Of a DNA stretch of 64,000 bases, positions 16,353-25,119 are shown piece by piece. The DNA comes from Rhodocaloribacter litoris (GTDB lineage Bacteria > Bacteroidota > Rhodothermia > Rhodothermales > ISCAR-4553): the NCBI RefSeq assembly GCF_011682235.2, contig NZ_CP076718.1, forward strand, positions 2,867,165 through 2,931,164, written 5' to 3'. Positions within the stretch are counted from its first letter, which is position 1. Each line of letters opens with the position of its first letter. The position numbers and the translations under genes are program-made. The notes beneath the pieces are model-generated. The model worked only from the letters and a program-made list of their open reading frames with translations. It had not been told where the DNA came from and searched no databases.

Positions 16353-19300
16353 ATGTGGTGTGCCCTTGTCCACCGGTTGAGCGGATGGCTCATCGTCCTG
16401 CTGGGGGCAGGGCTGGCCGCGCTTCCGGCGACGGGGCAGTATTTCCGGTTCGGAAAAAACAAGGTGCAGTACCGGGCGCCGGCGTGGTACTACGTGCAGT
16501 CCACGCATTTCGACGTGTACTACTACGAAGGCGGCGAGGCGCTGGCCGACTTCACGGCGCGGGCGGCGGAGCAGGCCTACGCGCAGATCCGGCATCTCTT
16601 CCAACACCGTATCGGCCGCCGCATCCCGCTGATCGTCTACCAGGGGCACAATGATTTCGCCGTCACCAATGCGGCCGACCTGCCCGCCTATGCCGAGGGC
16701 ATCGGCGGCGTCACCGAGCTGTTCAAGAACCGGATCGCCATCCCCTTCACCGGAGACTACCGGGACTACCGGCGGGTGATCCACCACGAGCTCGTCCATG
16801 CCGTCCTCAACGACATGTTCTACGGCGGCTCGATCCAGTCCATCATCCAGAACAACATCCAGCTGCACATCCCGCTCTGGTTCAATGAGGGGCTGGCCGA
16901 GTATGCGGCCCTCGGGTGGGATACCGAGTCGGACATGTACGTGCGGGAAGCCGTCCTGGAAGACCACCTGGCGCCGATCGACCGGCTCGACGGCTTCTTC
17001 GCCTACCGGGGCGGGCAGAGCGTGTGGGACTACGTCGCCGAGCAGTACGGTGAGGAGAAGATCGGCGAGATCCTGCAGCGGCTGCGCACCGGCCGCTCCG
17101 TCGAGGCCGCTTTTCGCCGGGCGACCGGCCTCTCCCTCGACGACCTCTCCGAGCGCTGGCACCGCGCCCTCAAGGAGATCTACTATCCCGAGATGGCCGC
17201 CCGCGAAAAGCTCGATCAGCTGGCACGGCCGCTCATCACGCGCGAGCACGGCTACTACAACACCAGCCCGGCCCTGTCCCCGCACGGGGACCGCCTGGCG
17301 TTCATCACCACGAGAAACGGCCTCTTCGACGTCTACCTGGCCGATGCCGACGACGGCACGATCCTGCGCCGGCTGGTGGCCGGGCAGACGAGCCGCGCCT
17401 TCGAGAGCCTCCGCATCCTCTCGCCCGGCCTGGCCTGGAGCCCGGACGGCCGCCACCTCGCCCTGGCCGTCAAGAGCGGCGCGCACGAGGCCATTGCCGT
17501 CGTCGATGTCCACACGCTGAAGACCGAGCACCATCCCGTTCCCGGCGTCGATCAGATCCTGGCCGTCGCCTGGAGCCCGGACGGCCGCCGCCTCGCCCTT
17601 TCGGCCTCGGCACGGGCCCAGAGCGACATCTACGTGCTCGATCTGGCCGGCGGCGCCGTGGTCAACCTGACGAACGACGTCTTCAGCGATCATGAACCTG
17701 CCTGGAGCCCGGACGGCTCGGCGATCGTCTTCCACAGCGACCGGGGACCCCACCTCGAGCTGGGCACCGCACGCGCCGGCGACTTCGCCATGATCGACCA
17801 CGACTTCGGCCAGTACGACCTCTACCTGCTGCGGCCGGGCGGAACGCGCCTCCGGCGGTTGACCTTCGACGAGGCCTGGGACGAGCGAAGTGCCCGCTTC
17901 GGCGCCGACCCGAACCGGCTGCTCTTCCTCTCGGACCGCAACGGGGTCAGTAACCTGTACGAGAAGGACCTGACCACCGGCGCCGAACGCCCGCTGACGG
18001 ACCTGACCGTCGGGCTGATGCAGGTGGCCCTCTCGGCCGACGGGCAGAAGGCGGCCCTCGTGAGCCTGCGGGAAGGGACCCCTTCGATCTATATCCTGAA
18101 AGCACCGTTCGAACGCGACCTGGGCTCCGAACCGCTCGTGCCGAACGTGTGGGCGCAGCGGGCCCGCACCCCGGACGTCACGCCGGCACCGGCCGTCTCG
18201 CTCGCCCGCACCACGACACACCAGGCCAACCCTTTCCTGCGCGATGCCACCGACGGCATCCCCTACGCCCGCAACCGCACGCAGACCGTCCGGCCGCCCC
18301 TGCTGGCCGAGACGTTGACGGATCTCTTCGGCCACGACGACGCCCCCGGCACCAACGGGGACCGGGCGACCGATACCCTCCGCACCGGCGGCGTGCGGGT
18401 CGACTTCCGCAACTACCAGTTCAGCAGTGCCTTCGAAGAAGCCCGGCGCGCCCGCTTCCGCGACGAAGTCCGGGAAGATCCCGGCCTGCTCGATCCCTTC
18501 CGGCCCCGCGACAACCTCGACGAGGACGGCAACTTCAAACCCCGGCGATACCGCCTCCACTTCTCGCCGGATCTCATCTACGGCACGGCAGGCTATGACG
18601 TGCTCTACGGGGTGCAGGGCATCACCCAGATGATGTTCTCGGACATGCTCGGCAACCACCGCATCCTCGTGGCGACCAACCTGCTCATCGACCTGCGTAA
18701 CTCGGACTACCTCATCGCCTACCACTACCTGCCGCGCCGCACCGACTGGCGCTTCACCGGCTTCCATACGGCGCGGCTGCTGGCCGACTTCCGGGGCTCC
18801 GTGCCGACCTACTACCGCTATCGCCAGTACGGCGCCAGCCTCACCGCCAGCTATCCCTTCGACAAGTTCCACCGCCTCGATGCCGACCTCTCCGTCGTCG
18901 GGGTCAGCCAGGCGGACGTCACCGACGCGACCGTTCCCACCGTCACCCGTACCCTTTTCTATCCCTCGGTCACCTTCACCCGGGACGTGACCGTGCCCGG
19001 CTTCCTCTATCCGATCGGCGGCTCCCGCCTGGCGATCAACCTCGCCGGCGCCCCCTTCAGCTTCAACCGGCAGCAGGTGCGCTTCCTCTCCGTGCTGGCC
19101 GACGTGCGCGCCTATACCTCGCTCGACCGGGGACGCTACAGTTTCGCCTTCCGCCTCTCCGGCGGGACCTCCCTCGGCCCCGACCGGCAGCTCTTCTATA
19201 CTTCCGGCGTCCAGAACTGGATCAACCGGGACTTCGACGAGGCCAACGGCTTTCCCATCGACGACGTCACCGACTTCGTCTTCGCCACCCCGGTACTGCC

Positions 19301-19664
19301 CCTGCGCGGTTACGCCATCAACAGCCGCAACGGATCGCATTTCGGGCTGCTCAACGCCGAGTTTCGCTTTCCCCTCGTGGCGGCTGTGTTGCCGGGGCCG
19401 CTTCCGATCCTGCCGTTCTACAACGTCCAGGGCGTCGCCTTCGCGGACGTGGGCGCCGTCTGGGGCGGGCCCGACGGGCGCCTCCGCCTCTTCCGGGACA
19501 ACCCGAACGGCGACCGCGTCCTCGACGACCTGCTCGTCGGTACGGGCTTCGGCCTGCGGACCCTGCTGCTCGGCTATCCCGCCCGCCTCGACTTCGCCTG
19601 GCCCTTCGACGGCCGGCACTTCGGCGCGCGCCGCCTCTATTTCTCCATCGGCTTCGACTTCTAG
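16353..19664 (+). CDS. outer-membrane fusion protein: HExxH peptidase-like domain, TolB-like propeller, beta-barrel
   Basis: A 1103-residue exported protein. A signal peptide (about residues 1-29, GWLIVLLGAGLAALPATGQ) is followed by a gluzincin-like domain: HELVH at 145-149 with downstream acidic ligand candidates in FNEGLAEY (Glu179 or Glu183). From about 250 to 590 come repeated blades with PALSPHGDRLAF, LAWSPDGRHLAL, VAWSPDGRRLAL, PAWSPDGSAIVF and a weaker ALSADGQKAAL, as in TolB/PD40 propellers. From about 670 to the end the sequence is beta-rich with alternating hydrophobics and finishes RRLYFSIGFDF, a terminal Phe typical of outer-membrane barrels; GFGLRTLLLGYPARLDFAWPFD recalls Omp85/surface-antigen barrels. 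The role may be outer-membrane proteolysis or biogenesis. The large antisense ORF here is a shadow. Confidence 0.85.
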   Translation: MWCALVHRLSGWLIVLLGAGLAALPATGQYFRFGKNKVQYRAPAWYYVQSTHFDVYYYEGGEALADFTARAAEQAYAQIRHLFQHRIGRRIPLIVYQGHNDFAVTNAADLPAYAEGIGGVTELFKNRIAIPFTGDYRDYRRVIHHELVHAVLNDMFYGGSIQSIIQNNIQLHIPLWFNEGLAEYAALGWDTESDMYVREAVLEDHLAPIDRLDGFFAYRGGQSVWDYVAEQYGEEKIGEILQRLRTGRSVEAAFRRATGLSLDDLSERWHRALKEIYYPEMAAREKLDQLARPLITREHGYYNTSPALSPHGDRLAFITTRNGLFDVYLADADDGTILRRLVAGQTSRAFESLRILSPGLAWSPDGRHLALAVKSGAHEAIAVVDVHTLKTEHHPVPGVDQILAVAWSPDGRRLALSASARAQSDIYVLDLAGGAVVNLTNDVFSDHEPAWSPDGSAIVFHSDRGPHLELGTARAGDFAMIDHDFGQYDLYLLRPGGTRLRRLTFDEAWDERSARFGADPNRLLFLSDRNGVSNLYEKDLTTGAERPLTDLTVGLMQVALSADGQKAALVSLREGTPSIYILKAPFERDLGSEPLVPNVWAQRARTPDVTPAPAVSLARTTTHQANPFLRDATDGIPYARNRTQTVRPPLLAETLTDLFGHDDAPGTNGDRATDTLRTGGVRVDFRNYQFSSAFEEARRARFRDEVREDPGLLDPFRPRDNLDEDGNFKPRRYRLHFSPDLIYGTAGYDVLYGVQGITQMMFSDMLGNHRILVATNLLIDLRNSDYLIAYHYLPRRTDWRFTGFHTARLLADFRGSVPTYYRYRQYGASLTASYPFDKFHRLDADLSVVGVSQADVTDATVPTVTRTLFYPSVTFTRDVTVPGFLYPIGGSRLAINLAGAPFSFNRQQVRFLSVLADVRAYTSLDRGRYSFAFRLSGGTSLGPDRQLFYTSGVQNWINRDFDEANGFPIDDVTDFVFATPVLPLRGYAINSRNGSHFGLLNAEFRFPLVAAVLPGPLPILPFYNVQGVAFADVGAVWGGPDGRLRLFRDNPNGDRVLDDLLVGTGFGLRTLLLGYPARLDFAWPFDGRHFGARRLYFSIGFDF

Positions 19665-19831
19665 GTTTTCGTGAAAAGGGAGGAAGGACCGGGCGTGCCC
19701 GCCGGGAAACAAGAACTTATTCGGGCATACCGGGTCGATACTCGGCTCCGTGTTCCGGATAGCGGCGCCCGTTCCCGGGCCGCCCCGGCATGCCTCCCGA
19801 CCTTCCCGGCTTTCATCGCGTGTGCAGGCCC

Positions 19832-20167
19832 ATGCAAGAGGCCGTTCTGCTGAAAAGTCCTTTTCGGTATGAGTCAAAGCCCCTCTGGTGGGGGCGAGCC
19901 CGGCTCACCCGAAACCACCTGATCCTGCAGGGCCTGGGATGGACCGGCCGCCACCGGCGGCGCATCCCGCTGCAGGCGATCGCACGCGTCGAGTGGGTGG
20001 CCGGCCTCGAAGACCGTCGCAGCGCCAACCTGTTTCTCATCCTGCACGAGGGCGAGACCGTGGCGATTCGCGTCAGAAACGCCGGGCTGTGGAAGTTCAC
20101 CCTGGATGCGTATCGCCCGCATCGCGCAGGCGATACGGAAAAGCAGGCCACCCGCCCGGCCGCCTGA
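19832..20167 (+). CDS. small hypothetical protein
   Basis: A 111-residue soluble protein (ATG 19832; 19790 is an alternative). The middle reads YESKPLWWGRARLTRNHLILQGLGWTGRHRRRIPLQAIARVEW, with alternating strands reminiscent of a PH-like or GRAM-like beta domain, but I cannot name a family. It has no signal peptide or membrane helix. It stands 110 bp upstream of the trigger factor gene on the same strand. Confidence 0.6.
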   Translation: MQEAVLLKSPFRYESKPLWWGRARLTRNHLILQGLGWTGRHRRRIPLQAIARVEWVAGLEDRRSANLFLILHEGETVAIRVRNAGLWKFTLDAYRPHRAGDTEKQATRPAA

Positions 20168-20277
20168 ACCCCGCCGCCGCATGCCGATCCGGAGCCGCGG
20201 GCTCCCTCCATCCGTATACGGACCGTTTCCCTCGCGCCTGCCGGCCGCGCAAGGACGTTCCCAGCCAACCGACGACG

Positions 20278-21666
20278 ATGCAGACCCAGATCAAGCAGAT
20301 CAACGAAGTAGAATACGAACTGGAGATCGAGGCGACCGCCGAGGATCTCAAGGCCGATTTCGACAAGGCCCTCCGTGCCCAGCGGGCCCGCACCGAACTG
20401 CGCGGCTTCCGGCCGGGGAAGGTCCCCCTCTCCCTCGTGAAGAAACTCTACGGCCAGGCCATCGGCGAGGCCATCGGGCTCGAACGGGTCCAGCAGGTCT
20501 ACGAAACCGAAGTGCTGGAATCCGGCACCTACAGGGTGCTCGGCCAGCCCACCGTCACCCGGCTCGACTACACCCCCGACGGCGACCTGCGGGCCGCCGT
20601 GCGTTTCGGGGTGCGCCCCGCCTTCGAACTCAAGGATCTCAAAGGCGAGCAGGTCCCCCGTCTCGTCCACGAAGTCTCCGACGAGGAGGTGGAAAAAGCC
20701 CTCGAAAACCTCCGGAAGAAAGAGGCCGACCTCGTCCCCGTCGACGAGCCCGCCGGGCCGGAAGATTACGTGATCGCCGACGTGCAGGGCATCGACGAGG
20801 CCACCGGCATGCCCCTGATCGGTTCGAAGGACGAAGACGTGGAGTTTTTCCTGGGCAACGAGGACCTGCGCCCGGAAATTCGCCAGGCGCTCCTGGGCAA
20901 GAAGGCCGGCGATACCGTGCAGGTGCACCTGCCGCACGACCACGACCACGATCAGGTCCGGACGGCGGACCACACCCACACCTTCCGGCTTTCGGTCAAG
21001 GAAGTCAAACGCCGCGACCTGCCCGAGCTCGACGAGGCCTTCGTCCGGTCCGTCACCGGCGACCGCCTCGACAACCCCGACGACCTGCGGGCGGAGATCC
21101 GCGAAGAACTCAACCGGCTGTGGGCGGAGAAATCGCGTGAGTTCCTGGAAGAGCTGATGATCGAGCGCATCGTCGACCTGCACCCCCTGCCCGTGCCCGA
21201 ATCCGTCATCGAGGTGCTGCAGGAGGCCTTCGTCGACGAGCTCCGGGAGATGCTCGGGGGGAAGATTCCCGAAGGCTTCGACGTGGCCCGGTACCGGGAA
21301 GACCAGCGGGAGGCCGCCATCCGGCAGGCCCGCTGGATGTTCATCCGCGACAAGCTCATCGAAGAGGACGGGTTGCAGGTGACCGAGGAGGACCGCATGG
21401 CACGGTACGAGGCCATCGCCGCCGGGGGCAACTTCACCGCCGAAGACGTGCGCAATTACTACCGGGCCCAGCGTGCCTTGATGGAGCAACTCGACCGGCA
21501 GTTGCTCGACCGGAAGGTCTACGATGCCCTCGTGGCGCGGTTCGACATCGTGGATCTGGATCGGGAGGCGTACGAAGCGGAGCTGAAGGCGCGGTCGGAG
21601 CCGGAAACCGTCGCCGCCGGGCAGCCGGAGGCCGGCACCGAACCCCCGGCCGCGGGCCAGGGCTGA
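20278..21666 (+). CDS. tig: trigger factor, ribosome-associated peptidyl-prolyl isomerase chaperone
   Basis: Trigger factor binds at the ribosome exit tunnel and assists nascent chains. Its ribosome-binding signature is visible as ELRGFRPGKVPLSLVKKLYG (about residues 39-58). The FKBP-like domain follows (PEDYVIADVQG to FRLSVKEVKRRDLPELDEAF), then a long helical C-terminal domain. The 462-residue length is normal. The FKBP domain carries a His/Asp-rich insertion, HDHDHDQVRTADHTHTF, which might bind metal. It lies 131 bp before clpP, the usual tig-clpP order; clpX is not in the window after clpP. Confidence 0.95.
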   Translation: MQTQIKQINEVEYELEIEATAEDLKADFDKALRAQRARTELRGFRPGKVPLSLVKKLYGQAIGEAIGLERVQQVYETEVLESGTYRVLGQPTVTRLDYTPDGDLRAAVRFGVRPAFELKDLKGEQVPRLVHEVSDEEVEKALENLRKKEADLVPVDEPAGPEDYVIADVQGIDEATGMPLIGSKDEDVEFFLGNEDLRPEIRQALLGKKAGDTVQVHLPHDHDHDQVRTADHTHTFRLSVKEVKRRDLPELDEAFVRSVTGDRLDNPDDLRAEIREELNRLWAEKSREFLEELMIERIVDLHPLPVPESVIEVLQEAFVDELREMLGGKIPEGFDVARYREDQREAAIRQARWMFIRDKLIEEDGLQVTEEDRMARYEAIAAGGNFTAEDVRNYYRAQRALMEQLDRQLLDRKVYDALVARFDIVDLDREAYEAELKARSEPETVAAGQPEAGTEPPAAGQG

Positions 21667-21797
21667 GGTGGAACTAACGCCGCCGGCCCGCGGTTGCAAC
21701 AAACGCACATGTGCAGGCGGCCGCCTGCTCGGGCGAACGGTACGGCCGGCTGTCCTTTCCCTGCCGATCTCCTTGTCCCCAATCACGGAAGGTAACG

Positions 21798-22517
21798 ATG
21801 GTAGACGATTTTCTGAAGTTCGCGAAGAGCCTCACCGCCCCGCCGCCCGGCATCTACAGCGGGCCGTTTCGGGAGACGCCCATGAGCACGCTCGTGCCGA
21901 TGGTGGTGGAGCAGACGACCCGCGGGGAGCGCGCCTACGACATCTTCAGCCGCCTCCTGAAGGATCGCATCATCATTCTGGGCACCCCGATCAACGACCA
22001 GGTGGCCAACCTGATGGTGGCACAGCTGCTCTATGCGGCCAGTGAGGATCCCGAACGGGACATCAACCTCTACATCAACTCGCCCGGCGGCTCCATCGAC
22101 AGCGGCCTGGCCGTCTACGACACCATGCAGTACGTCTCCTGCCCGGTGGCGACGATCTGTGTGGGCCTGGCGGCCTCCATGGGATCGGTGCTCCTGGCAG
22201 CCGGAGCCTCCGGCAAACGCGCGGCCCTGCCCAACTCGCGCATCATGATCCACCAGCCGTGGATGGGGGGCGTCCAGGGACAGGCCTCCGACATCGAGAT
22301 CCACGCCCGCGAGATCCTCAAGATGAAACAGCGCCTCTACGAGATCCTCGCCGAGCACACCGGCCAGCCGGTCGAAAAGATCGAGGCCGACGCCGACCGC
22401 GACTACTGGATGGGCTCGCAGGAGGCCAAGGCATACGGCCTGATCGACAACGTCCTGCTCCCGAAAAAGCGACCGTCCCGGAACGGGCAGGACGGCGCGG
22501 CCGGTGCGGCCGGGTAA
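21798..22517 (+). CDS. clpP: ATP-dependent Clp protease proteolytic subunit
   Basis: ClpP is the serine-protease core of ClpXP/ClpAP. In 239 residues the catalytic triad is visible: Ser127 in GLAASMGS, His152 in [11 protein letters not shown] and Asp202 in ADRDYWM. The oligomerisation and substrate strand [20 protein letters not shown] is intact. The N-terminal about 28 residues are longer than in E. coli. The ATG at 21798 is chosen because the preceding codons are unlike the family. A strong terminator follows 28 bp after the stop. Confidence 0.96.
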   Translation: MVDDFLKFAKSLTAPPPGIYSGPFRETPMSTLVPMVVEQTTRGERAYDIFSRLLKDRIIILGTPINDQVANLMVAQLLYAASEDPERDINLYINSPGGSIDSGLAVYDTMQYVSCPVATICVGLAASMGSVLLAAGASGKRAALPNSRIMIHQPWMGGVQGQASDIEIHAREILKMKQRLYEILAEHTGQPVEKIEADADRDYWMGSQEAKAYGLIDNVLLPKKRPSRNGQDGAAGAAG

Positions 22518-22545
22518 CCACGCCCGCGACAACGAGCACCTGAAG

Positions 22546-22577
22546 GGCGGCCTCGAACCACACGGGGCCGCCTTTTT
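22546..22577 (+). terminator. intrinsic terminator after clpP
   Basis: A GGCGGCC / GGCCGCC stem with a 13-nt loop is followed directly by TTTTT. It ends the tig-clpP unit. Confidence 0.85.
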
Positions 22578-22999
22578 CATGCAGCGAGCGGCCGGGTACC
22601 CGGCGTGCGTGCGGAGGCCGGCCGGGAGATCGCCGGTGTGCCCGCGCCCGGAATCGATATGGGCAGGTTAATGAATCGTAAAGCGTGGGGGTATAATGGG
22701 TGGAATAGCATCTACAGTTGTGATGCGTGCGTGGCCGAAAAAAACTGGAAGCGGTTCCTTTGTTAAGGGATTGTGAATTGTAGATTTCGAGTATGTTAAA
22801 AAAATTGTATAATTATGCGATTTTATAAAATTAAAATTAGGAGAATGGTATATCTAGTTAAAAAAATTAAATTGAAAGCGCTCCCGAAATCCGGGGGCGG
22901 TGTTGTGGGTTCGCCCGTCGAAGGGTTGACTCGAGAGGGGTTTGATGCCGTTATTATGGCCGCACAACGAACCGAATACGCCGCTCCCGGAGATCCCTC
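22578..22999. other. long upstream region of the ilv-leu cluster with an AT-rich island
   Basis: This non-coding stretch leads into the leader ORF. Bases 22781-22880 contain 20 G or C in 100 by hand count, against a very GC-rich background. Candidate promoter parts are TTGACT (22926-22931) with TATTAT (22952-22957) 20 nt away, and an isolated TATAAT near 22693. A 62-codon ORF (22815-23003) with an AGGAG just before an ATG crosses it, but looks non-coding. The region could hold promoters, an activator site or an old insertion. Confidence 0.5.
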
Positions 23000-23170
23000 A
23001 TGATGCTTTCTCCTGCACATAATTTGTGTTGCCGGGCGTCGCACCTGGCGGCGGGGCATCAGGGTGGAGTCCGGAGCATCATCGTAAACCTCGGGGTAGT
23101 GAGCGCCGACCGGTCGGCTCTTCTTCCGGTCGCCCTCCTTCTTATTAGCATTCTCCTTATTGGAGGCTAA
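23000..23170 (+). CDS. candidate branched-chain amino acid leader peptide (attenuator ORF) upstream of ilvD
   Basis: A 56-codon ORF (ATG 23000 or 23003, TAA 23168) that ends 87 bp before ilvD. Its C-terminus reads ALLPVALLLISILLIGG, so 11 of 15 residues before the final GG are Leu, Ile or Val. The codons there are unusual for this genome: CTT five times and ATT three times, where the ilv and leu genes nearly always use CTG/CTC and ATC. A second run, IIVNLGVV, precedes it. This is the expected design of ilv/leu attenuator leader peptides, where ribosomes stall when charged Leu/Ile/Val tRNAs are scarce. A shorter version could start at GTG 23099 (23 codons). No strong Shine-Dalgarno is seen. 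Inference from sequence only. Confidence 0.7.
   Translation: MMLSPAHNLCCRASHLAAGHQGGVRSIIVNLGVVSADRSALLPVALLLISILLIGG
23105..23118 (+). promoter_or_regulatory. perfect 14-bp palindrome inside the leader ORF
   Basis: GCCGACCGGTCGGC lies immediately before the run of branched-chain codons. As RNA it could form a stem that a ribosome translating or stalled in that run would open. It is the upstream member of a possible pair of competing structures in the attenuator. Confidence 0.4.
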
Positions 23171-23177
23171 ACGCCAC

Positions 23178-23237
23178 GGTCAACCCCGAGCACACCGAGC
23201 GCGCATGCGAGCAGGCAAACAGGCGGAGGGGTTGACC
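23178..23237 (+). promoter_or_regulatory. stem-loop between leader ORF and ilvD
   Basis: GGTCAACCCC (23178-23187) is exactly complementary to GGGGTTGACC (23228-23237). The stem starts 7 nt after the leader stop codon, and its 3' arm overlaps the only GGAGG-like sequence upstream of ilvD. No T-run follows, so if it regulates, it would do so by masking the ribosome site or through Rho, not as an ordinary intrinsic terminator. Confidence 0.5.
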
Positions 23238-23257
23238 CCAAAGCCAGCAGCCAGCCC

Positions 23258-25039
23258 ATGCGAAGCGACACAGTCAAACGAGGGATCGAGCGAGCCCCCC
23301 ACCGTAGCCTGCTCAAGGCCACCGGCGTCATCCGGGACGATGCCGACTTCGACAGGCCGTTCATCGGGATCTGCAACTCCTACATCGACCTGATCCCGGG
23401 GCACGTCCACCTGCAACAGTTCGGGCGGGTGGTGAAGGAAGCCGTGCGGGCCGCCGGGGGCGTGCCCTTCGAGTTCAACACCATCGGCGTGGACGACGGC
23501 ATCGCCATGGGCCACAGGGGCATGCGCTACTCGCTGCCCTCGCGCGAGCTCATCGCCGACGCCGTCGAGACGGTTGCCGCCGCGCATTGCCTCGACGGGC
23601 TCGTGTGCATTCCCAACTGCGACAAGATCGTGCCGGGTATGCTCATGGGCGCCCTGCGGCTGAACATCCCGACCATCTTCGTCTCGGGCGGGCCCATGAA
23701 GGCGGGACGGCTCCCGTCCGGGGAGAAGGTGGACCTGATCTCGGTCTTCGAAGGCGTGGGCCGGTTCAAAAGCGGGCAGATCGACGAAGCCGGGCTCAAA
23801 CAGCTCGAAGACTTTGGCTGTCCCACCTGCGGCTCGTGCGCGGGCATGTTCACGGCCAACTCGATGAACTGCATCATGGAGGCGCTGGGGCTGGCCCTGC
23901 CCGGCAACGGCTCCATCCTGGCCGTCGATCCCCGGCGAGAGGAGCTGGCCCGCCGCGCCGCCCGGCAGATCGTCGACCTGGTGGCCCGCGACCTCAAGCC
24001 ACGCGACATCGTCACCCGCGAGGCCTTCGACGACGCCTTCGCGCTCGACATGGCCATGGGCGGCTCGACCAACACCATCCTGCACCTGCTGGCCGCCGCC
24101 CACGAGGCCGGCGTGGCCTACGACCTCGACCGCATCAACGCGCTCTCCGCACGGGTGCCCTACCTGTGCAAGGTAGCCCCGGCCACGCCGCTCGTCCACA
24201 TGGAGGACGTGGATGCCGCCGGCGGCGTGCCTGCCATCCTGAAGGAGCTGGCCGGCCTGGGCGTGCTCCACCTGGACCGCCCCACGGTCACGGGCCGGAC
24301 GCTCGGGGAGAACCTGGCGGAAGCGGAGAACCGCAACCCCGAGGTCATCCGCCCGGCGGCGCGGGCCTTCCGCCCCACGGGCGGCCTGTCGATCCTCTTC
24401 GGCAACGTGGCGCCGGAGGGCTGTGTGGTCAAGACCGGTGCGGTGGCCGAAGAGATGCTCGTCTTCGAAGGGCCGGCGCGGATCTTCGAGTCGCAGGAGG
24501 AGGCCGTCGAGGGCATCCTCGGCGGGGCGGTGCAGCCGGGCGAGGTAGTGGTGATCCGCTACGAAGGGCCGCGCGGGGGGCCCGGTATGCCCGAGATGCT
24601 CCAGCCCACCTCGGCGCTGGCGGGCATGGGCCTCGACCGCTCGGTGGCCATGATCACCGACGGGCGCTTCTCCGGCGGCACGCGCGGCCTCTCCATCGGC
24701 CACGTCTCGCCCGAGGCGGCCGCCGGCGGCCCCATCGCCGCCGTCCGGCCCGGCGACCGCATCCGCATCGACATCCCGGCCGGGCGGATCGAGCTGCTGG
24801 TACCGGAGGCGGAGATCGCCCGGCGCCTGGCAGCCCTGCCGCCGTTCCGCCCGAAGATCCGGGGCGGCTACCTCGAACGTTATGCCCACTTCGTCACGAG
24901 TGCCTCGCAGGGGGCCGTACTGCGCAGTCCCACCGTCCCGGCGAACGCCGGGGCGCCGGGAGGCGACGGCGCGGCCGACGGTGACCCGGCCACGCCGGCA
25001 CGCCCTCCTGCCCGCAGGGCGGTCTGGCGGGTGCTCTGA
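23258..25039 (+). CDS. ilvD: dihydroxy-acid dehydratase
   Basis: IlvD dehydrates 2,3-dihydroxy-isovalerate and 2,3-dihydroxy-3-methylvalerate in valine and isoleucine synthesis. In 593 residues the iron-sulfur ligands and active-site regions are visible: [22 protein letters not shown] and [18 protein letters not shown], then [12 protein letters not shown], and near the end [25 protein letters not shown]. The last about 35 residues (after TSASQGAVL) are an Ala/Pro/Gly-rich tail beyond the normal end of the family. It is the first structural gene of the cluster and stands behind the candidate attenuator. Confidence 0.96.
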   Translation: MRSDTVKRGIERAPHRSLLKATGVIRDDADFDRPFIGICNSYIDLIPGHVHLQQFGRVVKEAVRAAGGVPFEFNTIGVDDGIAMGHRGMRYSLPSRELIADAVETVAAAHCLDGLVCIPNCDKIVPGMLMGALRLNIPTIFVSGGPMKAGRLPSGEKVDLISVFEGVGRFKSGQIDEAGLKQLEDFGCPTCGSCAGMFTANSMNCIMEALGLALPGNGSILAVDPRREELARRAARQIVDLVARDLKPRDIVTREAFDDAFALDMAMGGSTNTILHLLAAAHEAGVAYDLDRINALSARVPYLCKVAPATPLVHMEDVDAAGGVPAILKELAGLGVLHLDRPTVTGRTLGENLAEAENRNPEVIRPAARAFRPTGGLSILFGNVAPEGCVVKTGAVAEEMLVFEGPARIFESQEEAVEGILGGAVQPGEVVVIRYEGPRGGPGMPEMLQPTSALAGMGLDRSVAMITDGRFSGGTRGLSIGHVSPEAAAGGPIAAVRPGDRIRIDIPAGRIELLVPEAEIARRLAALPPFRPKIRGGYLERYAHFVTSASQGAVLRSPTVPANAGAPGGDGAADGDPATPARPPARRAVWRVL

Positions 25040-25119
25040 GGCCCGCCGGTCGCGTGCGGCGGCACGCTGGACGCCTTTTGACTCCAACAACTTTCACCGG
25101 CTGTCTTCCGGCCAAACGT

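Noticed and set aside
16311-19877. 1188-codon ORF antisense to the outer-membrane fusion gene
   Set aside because: Translation is low-complexity Gly/Ala/Val/Arg/Glu-rich text without domains; the plus-strand frame has a signal peptide, HExxH and WSPDG repeats. Long antisense ORFs are expected at this GC content.
22815-23003. 62-codon ORF in the AT-rich island with AGGAG next to an ATG
   Set aside because: The AGGAG is only one base from the ATG, the protein is a basic stretch fused to ordinary-composition sequence, and the ORF runs across the likely promoter.
22578-23257. T-box or other known riboswitch before ilvD
   Set aside because: I looked for the T-box motif (TGGNACCGCG) and a specifier arrangement and saw none; the leader ORF explains the region better.
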